The notes: generated by a model from the letters alone, not told the origin. A stretch of DNA of 24,099 bases from Thomasclavelia spiroformis (GCA_018369555.1 JAGZCC010000034.1:1-24099); one strand, 5' to 3'. Counted from the stretch's first letter, positions 1-8,584 are shown. Program-made: numbers and translations.

Positions 1-2711
1 TTTCCGTTACTTGTTCTTACTGTAATTGTAGCTTTTCCTTCTGATACTCCAGTTACTTTTCCATTACTGTCTACTGTTGCTACTTTACTGTCACTTGTTA
101 TCCATGTTAATACTTTACTGTCTGTTGTATCACTTGGATTAATTGTTGCTTTTAGAGTTTCACTTGTTCCTTTTACTAATGTTGTTTCTTGTTTATTTAA
201 GGTTACGCTTGTTATTGATAAATCTTTAATAATTCTAAACATTATTGCTTTTATTTCATTATTACCTGATGTAACTCCACTTACTGAACCCTGATTAGTC
301 CAATCTGACCACCCTTGATTAGATAAATATGTTCGATATTGTAACTTGTACCCATCATTATTATTTAACGTAGCATTGATTGCTTGTAATGATAATGATT
401 TACCTGTACTACCAATAATCGTGTCACCCTTTACATTATCATAATTTATCCAACCATTTACTTTATCATATATTTTTACATTTAATTGATAATCACTAAT
501 ATTATCAATTCCAATTTTGAATGCTTCTAGTGCATAAGATTTTTCAATATCTCCAGCTATTTCACTATCACCTACATAATCTAACCAACCGTTTTCACTT
601 ATATGAGCTTGATAATAAATACTTGGTTTTGTAATTGTTATAGAATTATCTCTTACTAATTTAAAATCAATTGCTTGAATATTCTTTCCACTTATTCCCG
701 CATTTTGTCCTTGATTAACCCAAGCTTGCCAACCAATGTCTGCACTATGAACTCGATATTGTAATCGATATCCAGCTTGATTCCTTAAATTGAAATTAAC
801 AATTTGTAATGCTTTATCACTATTTCCAATTTCTGTATTTGCCGTAATTTTATCATAAGTTAGCCATTTGCCATCACTATAAACTTTAGCTGATAATTTT
901 GCAGATTTTACAGTATTTGCTAAAGATATTTTAATTTGATATAAATCTAATGATCTTCCTGTAGTCCCTGCTGTATTTGGTTCAGTTACTTGTTCCAACC
1001 AACCAATATTTTGACTATTAGCACTATATGAAATAGTTGGTTCGCTACTATCTTTTCCTGTTGGCTGTCCTGTAACGTTTTCAGAATTTTGTGCTATTGA
1101 TGAGCTGGAATCAAAACCATTAGTTACTACTGTTATACTTGATTTTGGAATATATCCATAATCTTCATCAAAAGAATATTCAGCTTGACTAGGTGTATTT
1201 ATGATTCCAGTACGATTACTATTTACTGCACCATCTGATTGTATTTTATAATAATTATTTTTTTCTCCATTTTTTAGAATAATGAATGGATAATTAGCAG
1301 GGGCTTGATTTTTTAAAGTAGTTGTTTTGCTTTTTGGGTAAGTTGAATAAAGTGTATTTGAATTTGATGATGCATTATTTTTTATATTTATAACGCTATG
1401 ATTAGTATTAATTGTATCCTTAATACCAATTGTATATTTATACGAATCTTTTGCTCCTAAATAGCTATCTATTTTCCAACATAATGCAGCTGCTTTTTCT
1501 CCCCAATAAGGATCAGAAGCATATTTAACATTAATTCCACTACCTTTATCTCCTAAATTAGCACCAAAATATCTACCATCTGTAACAGGATCTAAATATC
1601 CTTTAGATATAAATTGTGATGAGTGATAATAAATACTATATTCTACAGATGAATATCCGTTTGCACTTCCTCCAGGATCACTATCATATGCTGCATGTCC
1701 AAATAAATTATTTTTTTCTGCAGCGATCCTACTACATCCCCAAGCACTTTCATTTGCGGCTACTCCAATCATAAGTAAAGCATTAGTTCCATATTTATTT
1801 TGATTTTCAATAAAGACATCTGCTTTATTTCTTAATTTCGAAGTACGTCCATAACTATTTTCTGATGCTCTAACCATTGAAGCAATTGCCTCATTTAACT
1901 TATCTGCACTATAAGTAGTAATACTTCGATGAGAAAGATATTCATAATAGTTATAATACGGTGAAGAGCTATTTACTGAATTAGCCCTACTGTCATTACG
2001 ATAATCATTTAACATTCTTGCATAACTTGCATATGTACTGCCTTCATAAAAATAATGACCATCATAACTATAGTAATCTACTCCTTCTTTTAAATACGAT
2101 GGTTTAGGCCCATAATCTAAAGTTGAGCCATAATTACTTCCTGATAAATTAGTACTAATTCCATGATATATTCTACCATTCTTTACATAGTACTTACTTA
2201 ATGTATTTACTGTAGCATTTGTATATTCTAAAACTTGGACTTCATTGACACTAACCCAACCAACTACACCTGCTTGCATAAATTTTACTTTTGTTGGATT
2301 TGTTTCATTATCATATCCTAAAAATGCTCCATCAGCTGCATAATAGCCATTTGTATATCCAGCTCGACCAGTAGTAACCTCTTTATATTCGGTATTATAT
2401 GACGATGAACTTTTAGTTCTAAAATTTACTACCGCAACAGATGAGTTACTAACTTTTGGCTGAACATTCATTGTTCGTCTTTCATTTATAATATTTGTTT
2501 CTTTTAATGGGTGAATATTTCCATTTTCATCCATTGTTGTTATTTCTTGGTTATCATCTAACCTTGCACCTATTTCTGTTTTATCTTTATAATCATCAAG
2601 AATAGGTGCTGATTCTTCTTTTGCAAAAATATTTGTCAAAAGACAACTATTTGAAATACATACAGTTATTACAATTAATACTGTTAAAACCTTCTTAAAA
2701 AAACTTTGCAT
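1..2711 (-). CDS. Secreted N-acetylglucosaminidase-type autolysin with ChW-like repeats and Big2 domain (3' end beyond window)
   Basis: Open from an ATG at 2709-2711 to the left edge (903 codons, no stop), so the C terminus is missing. An AAGGAGG site (2720-2726) fixes the start. Residues 1-31 look like a signal peptide: lysines, a hydrophobic stretch, then IFA before KEES. Residues about 107-160 form an SH3-like wall-binding segment (GRAGYTNGYY...VGWVSV). Residues about 290-420 match the GH73 glucosaminidase fold, with ANESAWG placing the likely catalytic Glu at 321. From about 555 to 830 come roughly six GW-containing repeats of the clostridial hydrophobic W (ChW) type. A Big2 immunoglobulin-like domain begins near 835 (TWITSDSKVATVDSNGKVTG). 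By family it should cut the glycan strands of peptidoglycan outside the cell. It has its own promoter below a terminator, so it is probably transcribed alone. The domain calls rest on motif reading; the exact substrate bond is inferred. Confidence 0.88.
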   Translation of the reverse strand, partial: MQSFFKKVLTVLIVITVCISNSCLLTNIFAKEESAPILDDYKDKTEIGARLDDNQEITTMDENGNIHPLKETNIINERRTMNVQPKVSNSSVAVVNFRTKSSSSYNTEYKEVTTGRAGYTNGYYAADGAFLGYDNETNPTKVKFMQAGVVGWVSVNEVQVLEYTNATVNTLSKYYVKNGRIYHGISTNLSGSNYGSTLDYGPKPSYLKEGVDYYSYDGHYFYEGSTYASYARMLNDYRNDSRANSVNSSSPYYNYYEYLSHRSITTYSADKLNEAIASMVRASENSYGRTSKLRNKADVFIENQNKYGTNALLMIGVAANESAWGCSRIAAEKNNLFGHAAYDSDPGGSANGYSSVEYSIYYHSSQFISKGYLDPVTDGRYFGANLGDKGSGINVKYASDPYWGEKAAALCWKIDSYLGAKDSYKYTIGIKDTINTNHSVINIKNNASSNSNTLYSTYPKSKTTTLKNQAPANYPFIILKNGEKNNYYKIQSDGAVNSNRTGIINTPSQAEYSFDEDYGYIPKSSITVVTNGFDSSSSIAQNSENVTGQPTGKDSSEPTISYSANSQNIGWLEQVTEPNTAGTTGRSLDLYQIKISLANTVKSAKLSAKVYSDGKWLTYDKITANTEIGNSDKALQIVNFNLRNQAGYRLQYRVHSADIGWQAWVNQGQNAGISGKNIQAIDFKLVRDNSITITKPSIYYQAHISENGWLDYVGDSEIAGDIEKSYALEAFKIGIDNISDYQLNVKIYDKVNGWINYDNVKGDTIIGSTGKSLSLQAINATLNNNDGYKLQYRTYLSNQGWSDWTNQGSVSGVTSGNNEIKAIMFRIIKDLSITSVTLNKQETTLVKGTSETLKATINPSDTTDSKVLTWITSDSKVATVDSNGKVTGVSEGKATITVRTSNG
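225..1045 (-). repeat. Tandem ChW-like protein repeats within the autolysin gene
   Basis: About six degenerate units of roughly 45 codons. Most contain a GW pair followed by a G-T-x-G-K/R-S type turn, for example IGWLEQV...TAGTTGRSL, IGWQAWV...AGISGKNI and NGWLDYV...AGDIEKSY. The pattern resembles clostridial hydrophobic W repeats, which are found in secreted clostridial proteins and are thought to bind surfaces. Units seem to alternate between a Y-x-x-H-type and a V-Y/I-Y-D-type form, which suggests duplication of a two-unit block. Confidence 0.7.
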
Positions 2712-2742
2712 CCAATAATCCTCCTTTTATCTCTTCATTAGA

Positions 2743-2751
2743 ATTATATCA
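2743..2751 (-). promoter_or_regulatory. Extended -10 promoter of the autolysin gene
   Basis: The minus strand reads TGATATAAT, that is TGn followed by a perfect TATAAT (2748-2743). It lies about 30 nt above the start codon and directly below the terminator at 2767-2800. No good -35 element is visible, which fits an extended -10 promoter. Confidence 0.6.
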
Positions 2752-2756
2752 CTGAT

Positions 2757-2800
2757 TAAAAAAAATACTATGTTATTTTAGAACAATAAAATAGCATAGT
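2757..2800 (-). terminator. Rho-independent terminator upstream of the autolysin promoter
   Basis: On the minus strand, a 14-bp stem (arms 2787-2800 and 2767-2780, one G-T pair, 6-nt loop) is followed by eight consecutive T. It would stop transcription coming from the YihY-like gene before the autolysin promoter. Confidence 0.8.
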
Positions 2801-2874
2801 TGTTCTATGATCATCAAATAAATGTAACAATATTATTCTTTTAATAGAATACGAGAATAATTATCATTTAACAA

Positions 2875-2908
2875 ATAAATCTTTTGAAAAATTTTTCAAA
2901 AGATTTAT
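2875..2908. repeat. Perfect 34-bp palindrome
   Basis: Two 17-nt arms (ATAAATCTTTTGAAAAA and its reverse complement) meet without a spacer. It lies 116 nt beyond the stop of the YihY-like gene. It could act as a terminator in either direction, since AT-rich tracts flank it, or as a protein-binding site. A second, stronger terminator follows at 2767-2800. The rest of 2801-3023 is AT-rich, with a weak 8-bp inverted repeat around 2831-2862 and no gene seen. Confidence 0.7.
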
Positions 2909-3023
2909 CTCATCTGCTCTTCAGCATTAATTATCGATAATTATTTTAAATACTTTTAAACTAACATATATCTACTTAAAAAACATAATATTAATAACTT
3001 TTTCATTTCAAAATTTAAATTTA

Positions 3024-3800
3024 TCAATTATTTTTAGATATTATATACATTCCAATATAAATTATCTCCGACACAAACATAAATGTTATCATAATTACGA
3101 CAAACGATGCTAATGGTCCGTATACAGTAGTATAATCGCTAATACTAAAATAATATTTTAACCCTAAAATTAATAATAATAATAAAATACTTGCTATAGT
3201 TGATCCTTTTAGGGTATCAATCCATGCTATTTTTACTCCTGGTATAATTTTATATATTAAAGATAATGATATAAATAGTACCAAAAAAAGATAACTATTA
3301 TTAAAACTAATGCTGTCACTAAGATTAATAAAACTATCAATAATTGGGATAAATGTTAGTAAAGAAGTTATTAACATTAATAAAATAAGTACTATTAATG
3401 TTTTGAAAATTGTTATCATTCTTTCAACTATAAAATTTCGATTACTTGCATAATTAAATAATGTTTTTGAAATTTCGTACATTTGATCAATCCCTTTACT
3501 AACCACATATAAAGAAATTATTAGTACAACCATTGATGAAAAACTAATATGTTTAGCTGTTAATGAACTTGTAACAATATTTGAAAATTCTGGTGTTAAA
3601 TATTCAGTAAGTAATACTTCTAAATTACTTAAATCAATATTAAGTACTGATGCTAAAAATGCACATAATGAACAAATTGGAACTATTGACATGATTAAAT
3701 AATATGCTAAGGAAATACTAGCATTTTTATTTACCTTATTTCTATAGTCTATTATTATGTGATTTATTTGAATATAAAGATTAGCTATCATTTTTTTCAT
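3024..3800 (-). CDS. YihY/BrkB-like inner-membrane protein
   Basis: A 258-residue polytopic membrane protein with about six hydrophobic segments, near residues 24-50, 85-105, 125-155, 165-190, 195-215 and 228-253. The N-terminal pattern (ASISLAYYLIMSIVPICSLCAFLAS) and the later GVKIAW...GSTIASILLLLLILGLKYYFS are typical of the YihY/virulence factor BrkB family. Members are usually somewhat longer, and their molecular function is not settled. The ATG at 3798-3800 has an AGAGGA site upstream. A promoter at 3823-3851 and downstream terminators suggest a monocistronic unit, divergent from the MerR-type gene. Family assignment is fairly secure; role is unknown. Confidence 0.8.
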   Translation of the reverse strand: MKKMIANLYIQINHIIIDYRNKVNKNASISLAYYLIMSIVPICSLCAFLASVLNIDLSNLEVLLTEYLTPEFSNIVTSSLTAKHISFSSMVVLIISLYVVSKGIDQMYEISKTLFNYASNRNFIVERMITIFKTLIVLILLMLITSLLTFIPIIDSFINLSDSISFNNSYLFLVLFISLSLIYKIIPGVKIAWIDTLKGSTIASILLLLLILGLKYYFSISDYTTVYGPLASFVVIMITFMFVSEIIYIGMYIISKNN

Positions 3801-3822
3801 AATACATTCCTCTATCGTATTT

Positions 3823-3851
3823 AGTATATCTTAGAAAGCATTTATATACAA
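3823..3851 (-). promoter_or_regulatory. Promoter of the YihY-like gene
   Basis: The minus strand shows TTGTAT (3851-3846), a 17-bp spacer and TATACT (3828-3823), about 23 nt above the start codon. It matches sigma-A-type spacing and shares a short intergenic region with the divergent MerR-type gene. Confidence 0.65.
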
Positions 3852-3894
3852 TTAATTTCCTGGGCAATAACTTTCATTTATTTATAAAATGACT

Positions 3895-3907
3895 TATAAT
3901 ATAATCA
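3895..3907 (+). promoter_or_regulatory. -10 element placing the transcription start on the ATG of the MerR-methyltransferase gene
   Basis: A perfect TATAAT at 3895-3900 puts the expected transcription start at 3907, the A of the in-frame ATG at 3907-3909. No convincing -35 is visible at 16-20 bp. The lack of an SD before either candidate ATG fits leaderless translation. Confidence 0.4.
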
Positions 3908-5070
3908 TGGAAAAATTATATTCAACAGGTGAATTTGCTAAAATTGCTGGTGTAACAATAAGAACAATTAGATACTATGATAAAATTGGTCTTTTAAAAC
4001 CAACAAAAGTACTCGATAATGGTTATCGCCGATATTGTAATAATGACCTTATTATATTACAAAAAATTGTATCTTTAAAACAATTAGGATTTTCATTAGA
4101 AGAAATTTATCCATTAATTCAAGATAATGATAAAAGTAGTTTTAAAAAATCAATTCAACTACAAATTTCTTTGTTAGATCAAAAAATTCAAAAACTAAAC
4201 GCTTTAAAAGAGTCACTTAAATCGACAAAAAAATTATTAAATAAAAACGAAATTCCTTGGGATAAAATTATTGAATTAATCAACCTATCATCAATTGAAG
4301 ATAAAATAATTGAACACTATATGAATACAAACAATTTAGATACTCGAATAAGTTTTCATGATACTTTCTCAACAAATAAAAATAATTGGTTTTCTTGGAT
4401 ATTTGAACAAATTGATTTTTCAACTGTTTATCGATTATTAGAAATTGGGTGTGGTAATGGGAAGCTTTGGGAAAATAATCATTATAACTTACGTAATCGT
4501 GAGATATTTTTATCAGATAATTCTGCTGGGATGATAGAAAAAACAAAACAGCGTCTAGGTGATGATTATAATTATTTAATAATTGATTGTAATGATATTC
4601 CTTTTAAGAGTAACTATTTTGATAATATAATTGCTAATCATGTTTTATTTTATTTAAATGATCTTGACCGTGGTTTAAAAGAAATAACTAGGGTATTAAA
4701 ATCTGGCGGTACTTTTTATTGTAGTACATATAGTAAATTACATATGAAAGAAATAACTGAGATAGTTAAACAATTTGATAGTAGGATTTCTTTATCAATA
4801 GATGCTTTACCTGATCATTTTGGGTTAGAAAATGGAAAGGAGATTTTATCAAAATATTTTAGTTTTGTTGAACTAAAAAAGTATGATGATTTTTTATTAG
4901 TTAATGAAGCCCAACCACTAATTGATTACATACTTAGTTGTCATGGTAATCAAAATGAATTTCTTAGCAACCATTTAAAAGAATTTAAATATTATATTAC
5001 TGATTTAATAAATAAACAAAATGGTATTAAAATAACTAAAGATTGTGGATTATTTATATGTACTAAATAA
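3907..5070 (+). CDS. MerR-family regulator fused to an SAM-dependent methyltransferase
   Basis: Residues about 1-75 (from the ATG at 3907) form a MerR winged helix (STGEFAKIAGVTIRTIRYYDKIGLLKP, NGYRRY). A helical dimerisation stretch follows to about 115. Residues about 175-285 are a class I methyltransferase: LLEIGCGNGKLW is the SAM-binding motif I, with D in LSDNSAGM and the IIDCNDIPF and VLKSGGTFYC motifs. The remaining C terminus is unassigned. It probably senses a small molecule and also methylates a substrate; which one is unknown. An earlier in-frame ATG at 3889 would add six residues, but neither has an SD site. The next gene is convergent, so this is a single-gene unit ending at the bidirectional terminator 5071-5093. 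Confidence 0.85.
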   Translation: MEKLYSTGEFAKIAGVTIRTIRYYDKIGLLKPTKVLDNGYRRYCNNDLIILQKIVSLKQLGFSLEEIYPLIQDNDKSSFKKSIQLQISLLDQKIQKLNALKESLKSTKKLLNKNEIPWDKIIELINLSSIEDKIIEHYMNTNNLDTRISFHDTFSTNKNNWFSWIFEQIDFSTVYRLLEIGCGNGKLWENNHYNLRNREIFLSDNSAGMIEKTKQRLGDDYNYLIIDCNDIPFKSNYFDNIIANHVLFYLNDLDRGLKEITRVLKSGGTFYCSTYSKLHMKEITEIVKQFDSRISLSIDALPDHFGLENGKEILSKYFSFVELKKYDDFLLVNEAQPLIDYILSCHGNQNEFLSNHLKEFKYYITDLINKQNGIKITKDCGLFICTK

Positions 5071-5096
5071 AAAAAGAGCAATTTGCTCTTTTTTTA
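5071..5096. terminator. Bidirectional terminator between the MerR-methyltransferase gene and rmlB
   Basis: The stem AAAAAGAGCAA / TTGCTCTTTTT has a short loop, with A and T runs on both sides. It can end the plus-strand gene (stop at 5070) and the minus-strand rml operon (stop at 5097). Confidence 0.85.
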
Positions 5097-6122
5097 TTAT
5101 TTTACTTTTCCAGCATACATTTTTTCAAAATAATTTTGATATTCACCTGATAAAATATTTTGCCACCATTCTTTATTATCTAAGTACCATTGAATAGTTT
5201 GTTGAATTCCTGTATCAAAATTATATTTTGGTTTCCAGCCAAGTTCAGTTTCTAACTTAGTTGGATCAATAGCATATCTTCTATCATGTCCTTTTCGATC
5301 TTCAACAAATTTAATTAAAGATTCAGGTTTATTTAAAGCTTTCAAAATAGTTTTAACAACTTCTAAATTAGTTCTTTCATTATGACCCCCAACATTATAT
5401 ACTTCACCAACATGTCCATTTCTAATGATTAAATCAATTGCAACACAATGATCATACACATGTAGCCAGTCACGAACATTATCACCTTTACCATATACTG
5501 GTAATTCTTCATCAGCTAATGCTCTAGAAATCATTAATGGGATAAGTTTTTCTGGAAAATGATATGGCCCATAGTTATTAGAACATCTTGAAATTGTTAC
5601 TGGTAATCCATATGTTCTGTGATATGCTAATACAAATAAATCAGCAGAAGCTTTTGAAGAACTATATGGGCTAGAAGTATGTAATGGTGTTGTTTCTGTA
5701 AAGAATAAATCTGGACGATCTAATGGTAAATCACCATATACTTCATCAGTAGATACTTGATGATATCTTTTTACACCAAATTCTTTAGCAGCATCTAATA
5801 ATGTTGTTGTTCCCATAACGTTTGTTTTAACAAAGATTTCAGGATCTGTGATACTTCTATCAACATGTGATTCTGCTGCAAAATTTACTACAATATCAAA
5901 TTTTTCTTCTTCAAACAATTTGAAAATAAATTTACGATCAGCAATATCACCTTTTACAAATTTATAATTTGGTTTTCCTTCAACTGGTTTACATGTTTCT
6001 AAATTACCAGCATAAGTTAATAAATCTAAATTTACAATCATATCCTCTGGATGATTTTCAACCATATAATGAACAAAGTTTCCTCCAATAAAACCTGCTC
6101 CACCTGTTACTAAAATTTTCAT
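5097..6122 (-). CDS. rmlB: dTDP-glucose 4,6-dehydratase
   Basis: A 341-residue short-chain dehydrogenase/reductase-family enzyme of normal length. It converts dTDP-glucose to dTDP-4-keto-6-deoxyglucose in the cytoplasm using tightly bound NAD. Visible features are the Rossmann motif TGGAGFIGGNF near residues 6-16, the STDEVYG active-site strand with T125, D126 and E127, the catalytic Y153-x3-K157 pair in SPYSSSKASAD, and the substrate-binding RCSNNYGPYHFPEKLIP. It is the last gene of the rmlA-rmlC-rmlB operon; its ATG directly follows the TAA of rmlC, with an AAGGAG site inside the rmlC end. The pathway normally ends with RmlD, which is not in this window. Confidence 0.96.
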   Translation of the reverse strand: MKILVTGGAGFIGGNFVHYMVENHPEDMIVNLDLLTYAGNLETCKPVEGKPNYKFVKGDIADRKFIFKLFEEEKFDIVVNFAAESHVDRSITDPEIFVKTNVMGTTTLLDAAKEFGVKRYHQVSTDEVYGDLPLDRPDLFFTETTPLHTSSPYSSSKASADLFVLAYHRTYGLPVTISRCSNNYGPYHFPEKLIPLMISRALADEELPVYGKGDNVRDWLHVYDHCVAIDLIIRNGHVGEVYNVGGHNERTNLEVVKTILKALNKPESLIKFVEDRKGHDRRYAIDPTKLETELGWKPKYNFDTGIQQTIQWYLDNKEWWQNILSGEYQNYFEKMYAGKVK

Positions 6123-6698
6123 TTATTTATCTCCTTCATATATAAATTGGTTATTTGATTCTTCTAATGTTGGACCAGTCATATCTTTTTCACTTAAAAC
6201 TGGTTCGATTCCATCTAATAATTTACCCCAATCAACATTACATGTAGGGTCATCATAACGCATACCACCTTCAGATTCTTTATTATAAACATTATCTACT
6301 TTATATCTGAATTCAACATCATCTGTTAAAGTTAAAAATCCATGAGCAAATCCTTGTGGAATGAAAAATTGACGATGATTTTCTGCACTTAATTCAACTG
6401 ATACCCATTCACCATAAGTTGGACTACCTTTACGAATATCCACAGCAACATCAATAACTGTTCCTTTTGTACACGATACTAATTTAGATTGTGCATATGG
6501 GGGATTTTGCCAATGTAATCCTCTTAAAGTACCCTTTTGAGCACTAAAAGACATATTATCTTGAACAAAATCAACATTAATTCCTAGTGCTTCATATTTA
6601 GGTTTAGAATAAGTTTCTGTAAAATATCCACGATGATCACCAAATACATCTGTTTCAATAATAACTACTCCAGGAATTTTAGTTTCTATTTTCTTCAT
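6123..6698 (-). CDS. rmlC: dTDP-4-dehydrorhamnose 3,5-epimerase
   Basis: A 191-residue cupin enzyme of normal length that epimerises C3 and C5 of dTDP-4-keto-6-deoxyglucose. The diagnostic TLRGLHWQ carries the catalytic His62. DHRGYFTETY, the FVQDNMSFS strand, DVAVDIRKGSPTYG and IPQGFAHGFLTL are all typical of RmlC. It lies 13 nt after rmlA, with an AAGGAG site overlapping the rmlA stop, and abuts rmlB with no gap. Translational coupling along the operon is therefore likely. Confidence 0.96.
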   Translation of the reverse strand: MKKIETKIPGVVIIETDVFGDHRGYFTETYSKPKYEALGINVDFVQDNMSFSAQKGTLRGLHWQNPPYAQSKLVSCTKGTVIDVAVDIRKGSPTYGEWVSVELSAENHRQFFIPQGFAHGFLTLTDDVEFRYKVDNVYNKESEGGMRYDDPTCNVDWGKLLDGIEPVLSEKDMTGPTLEESNNQFIYEGDK

Positions 6699-6711
6699 AT
6701 ATAAACACTCC

Positions 6712-7593
6712 TTATTGATCTATAAATTTACCGTCTAAAACATCTTTTAAATATTTACCATATTGATTCTTTTTATACAATTCATATGATTTACTTAATT
6801 GATCTTTAGTAATCCATCCATTATTATATGCAATTTCTTCTAAACAAGCAATCTTACGATTTTGATGTGTTTCCACAGTTTTTACGAAATTAGTTGCATC
6901 TACTAAACTTTCATGTGTTCCTGTATCTAACCATGTAAAACCTTGTCCTAATAAAGTTACATCTAAATTACCTTTTTCTAAATAAATTTTATTCAAATCT
7001 GTGATTTCTAATTCACCTCGAGCACTTGGTTTAATACTTTTAGCATATTCAACAACATTTTTATCATAGAAATACAACCCTGTTACTGCATAATTAGATT
7101 TTGGATTAGCTGGTTTTTCTTCTAAAGAAATAGCCTTTCCATTTTCATCAAATTCAACTACTCCAAATCTTTCTGGATCATCAACATAATATCCAAATAC
7201 TGTTGCTCCACTAAATTTATTAGCTGCAGCTCTTAAATGTTTACCTAAACCATGCCCATGAAAAATATTATCTCCTAATACCATTGCACACGCTTCCCCA
7301 TCGATAAATTCTTCACCGATTATAAATGCTTGAGCTAATCCATCTGGTGATGGTTGTACTTTATATTGCAATGAGATTCCAAATTGACTTCCATCGCCTA
7401 ATAATTCTTCAAAGCGTGGTGTATCATCTGGTGTAGAAATAATTAAGATATCTTTAATTCCTGCTTCCATTAAAATACTTAATGGATAGTAAATCATTGG
7501 TTTATCATAAATTGGTAATAACTGTTTACTTGTTACTTGTGTTAAAGGATATAATCTTGTTCCAGATCCTCCTGCTAATACAATTCCTTTCAT
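6712..7593 (-). CDS. rmlA: Glucose-1-phosphate thymidylyltransferase
   Basis: A 293-residue nucleotidyltransferase that joins dTTP and glucose-1-phosphate to give dTDP-glucose, the first step of dTDP-rhamnose synthesis. The signature GGSGTRLYPLT (residues 8-18) is followed by SKQLLPIYDKPMIYYPLS, the metal-binding VLGDNIFHG, EEKPANPKSNYAVTGLYFYD and TWLDTGTHESL, all canonical for RmlA. The ATG at 7591-7593 follows an AAGGAGG site. It is the promoter-proximal gene of the rmlACB operon. The sugar probably feeds a wall polysaccharide or teichoic-type polymer, possibly the kind ligated by the LCP proteins nearby, which is inference. Confidence 0.97.
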   Translation of the reverse strand: MKGIVLAGGSGTRLYPLTQVTSKQLLPIYDKPMIYYPLSILMEAGIKDILIISTPDDTPRFEELLGDGSQFGISLQYKVQPSPDGLAQAFIIGEEFIDGEACAMVLGDNIFHGHGLGKHLRAAANKFSGATVFGYYVDDPERFGVVEFDENGKAISLEEKPANPKSNYAVTGLYFYDKNVVEYAKSIKPSARGELEITDLNKIYLEKGNLDVTLLGQGFTWLDTGTHESLVDATNFVKTVETHQNRKIACLEEIAYNNGWITKDQLSKSYELYKKNQYGKYLKDVLDGKFIDQ

Positions 7594-7623
7594 CTTAAGG
7601 CCTCCTTAATTTATATATCTTAT

Positions 7624-7652
7624 ATTAAACCCTAACGTTACGTAATGGTCAA
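7624..7652 (-). promoter_or_regulatory. rml operon promoter with overlapping palindromes in the spacer
   Basis: The minus strand has TTGACC (7652-7647), 17 bp, then TTTAAT (7629-7624), each one mismatch from consensus. The spacer is mostly TTACGTAACGTTA (7645-7633), two overlapping 8-bp palindromes, TTACGTAA and TAACGTTA. Sitting between -35 and -10, it is placed like a repressor operator. Confidence 0.65.
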
Positions 7653-7670
7653 TAGTTATATTTATTTTTA

Positions 7671-7699
7671 TTGAACAAATATTAATTATAAGCTAAAAT
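7671..7699 (+). promoter_or_regulatory. Promoter of the YitT-family gene
   Basis: TTGAAC (7671-7676), a 17-bp spacer and TAAAAT (7694-7699), about 30 nt before the ATG at 7730. It is divergent from the rml promoter and does not overlap it. Confidence 0.5.
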
Positions 7700-7729
7700 A
7701 TTAAAGATACTAAAAGAAAGTGTGGTTAG

Positions 7730-8584
7730 ATGAAAGATATAAAAAATATTATAGGGATACTAATTGGAAATACAATCTATGCTCTTGCGGTAGCAATGTT
7801 TATTCTTCCTAATAATTTAATTACAGGTGGAACAACTGGTATGGCATTATTTCTAAATACAACATTAAATATTTCTGTTACGTTATTTGTTTCTATCTTT
7901 AATGTTTGTATGTTTTTATTAGGATGGAAAATTTTGGGTAAAAAATTTGCTTTAACTACATTGATAAGTTCATTTTATTATCCATTTATCTTAGGAGTTT
8001 TAGAGAATATTTTTAAAAATGAGATAATGAGTAATGATACTTTATTATGTGTTATTTTTGCTGGAATTATGATTGGAGCTGCTATTGGTTTAGTTATTCG
8101 ATGTGGTGCTAGTACTGCTGGTATGGATATTCCTCCACTAATTTTGAATAAAAAATTAGGAATTCCTATTTCCATTAGTATGTATGGATTTGATTTTTTT
8201 ATTTTACTTGGTCAAATGTTAATTCGTAAACGTGAAATGGTTTTCTATGGTATTTTGTTAGTATTAATTTATACTATTGTATTAGATAAGGTATTAGTAA
8301 TTGGAAAATCACAAATTCAAGTAAAGATCGTTAGTTCTAAATTTGATCAAATTAATGATATGATTATTAATAAATTAGATCGTGGTTCTACATTAATTCA
8401 TAGTGAAACAGGATTTATGCATAATAAATATCCTATTGTATTAACGGTTGTAAATAATCGTGAATTAACACTTTTAAATAACTATGTTTATCAAATTGAT
8501 AGTGATGCATTTATGATTATAAATAAAGTTAATGAAGTTCGTGGAAAAGGATTTTCTTCAGAGAAAAAATATATACAAAAATAA
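7730..8584 (+). CDS. YitT-family membrane protein (DUF161 plus DUF2179)
   Basis: A 284-residue protein. Residues about 1-195 hold five or six hydrophobic segments, including the family signature region GLVIRCGASTAGMDIPPLIL. Residues about 200-280 form a soluble DUF2179 domain (VKIVSSKFDQINDMIINKLDRGSTLIHSETGFM...NNREL). YitT-family proteins are common in Firmicutes, often in several copies, and their transport or sensing role is not established. The SD (AAAGTGTGG) is weak. The gene stands alone between the divergent rml operon and a strong terminator. Confidence 0.87.
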   Translation: MKDIKNIIGILIGNTIYALAVAMFILPNNLITGGTTGMALFLNTTLNISVTLFVSIFNVCMFLLGWKILGKKFALTTLISSFYYPFILGVLENIFKNEIMSNDTLLCVIFAGIMIGAAIGLVIRCGASTAGMDIPPLILNKKLGIPISISMYGFDFFILLGQMLIRKREMVFYGILLVLIYTIVLDKVLVIGKSQIQVKIVSSKFDQINDMIINKLDRGSTLIHSETGFMHNKYPIVLTVVNNRELTLLNNYVYQIDSDAFMIINKVNEVRGKGFSSEKKYIQK

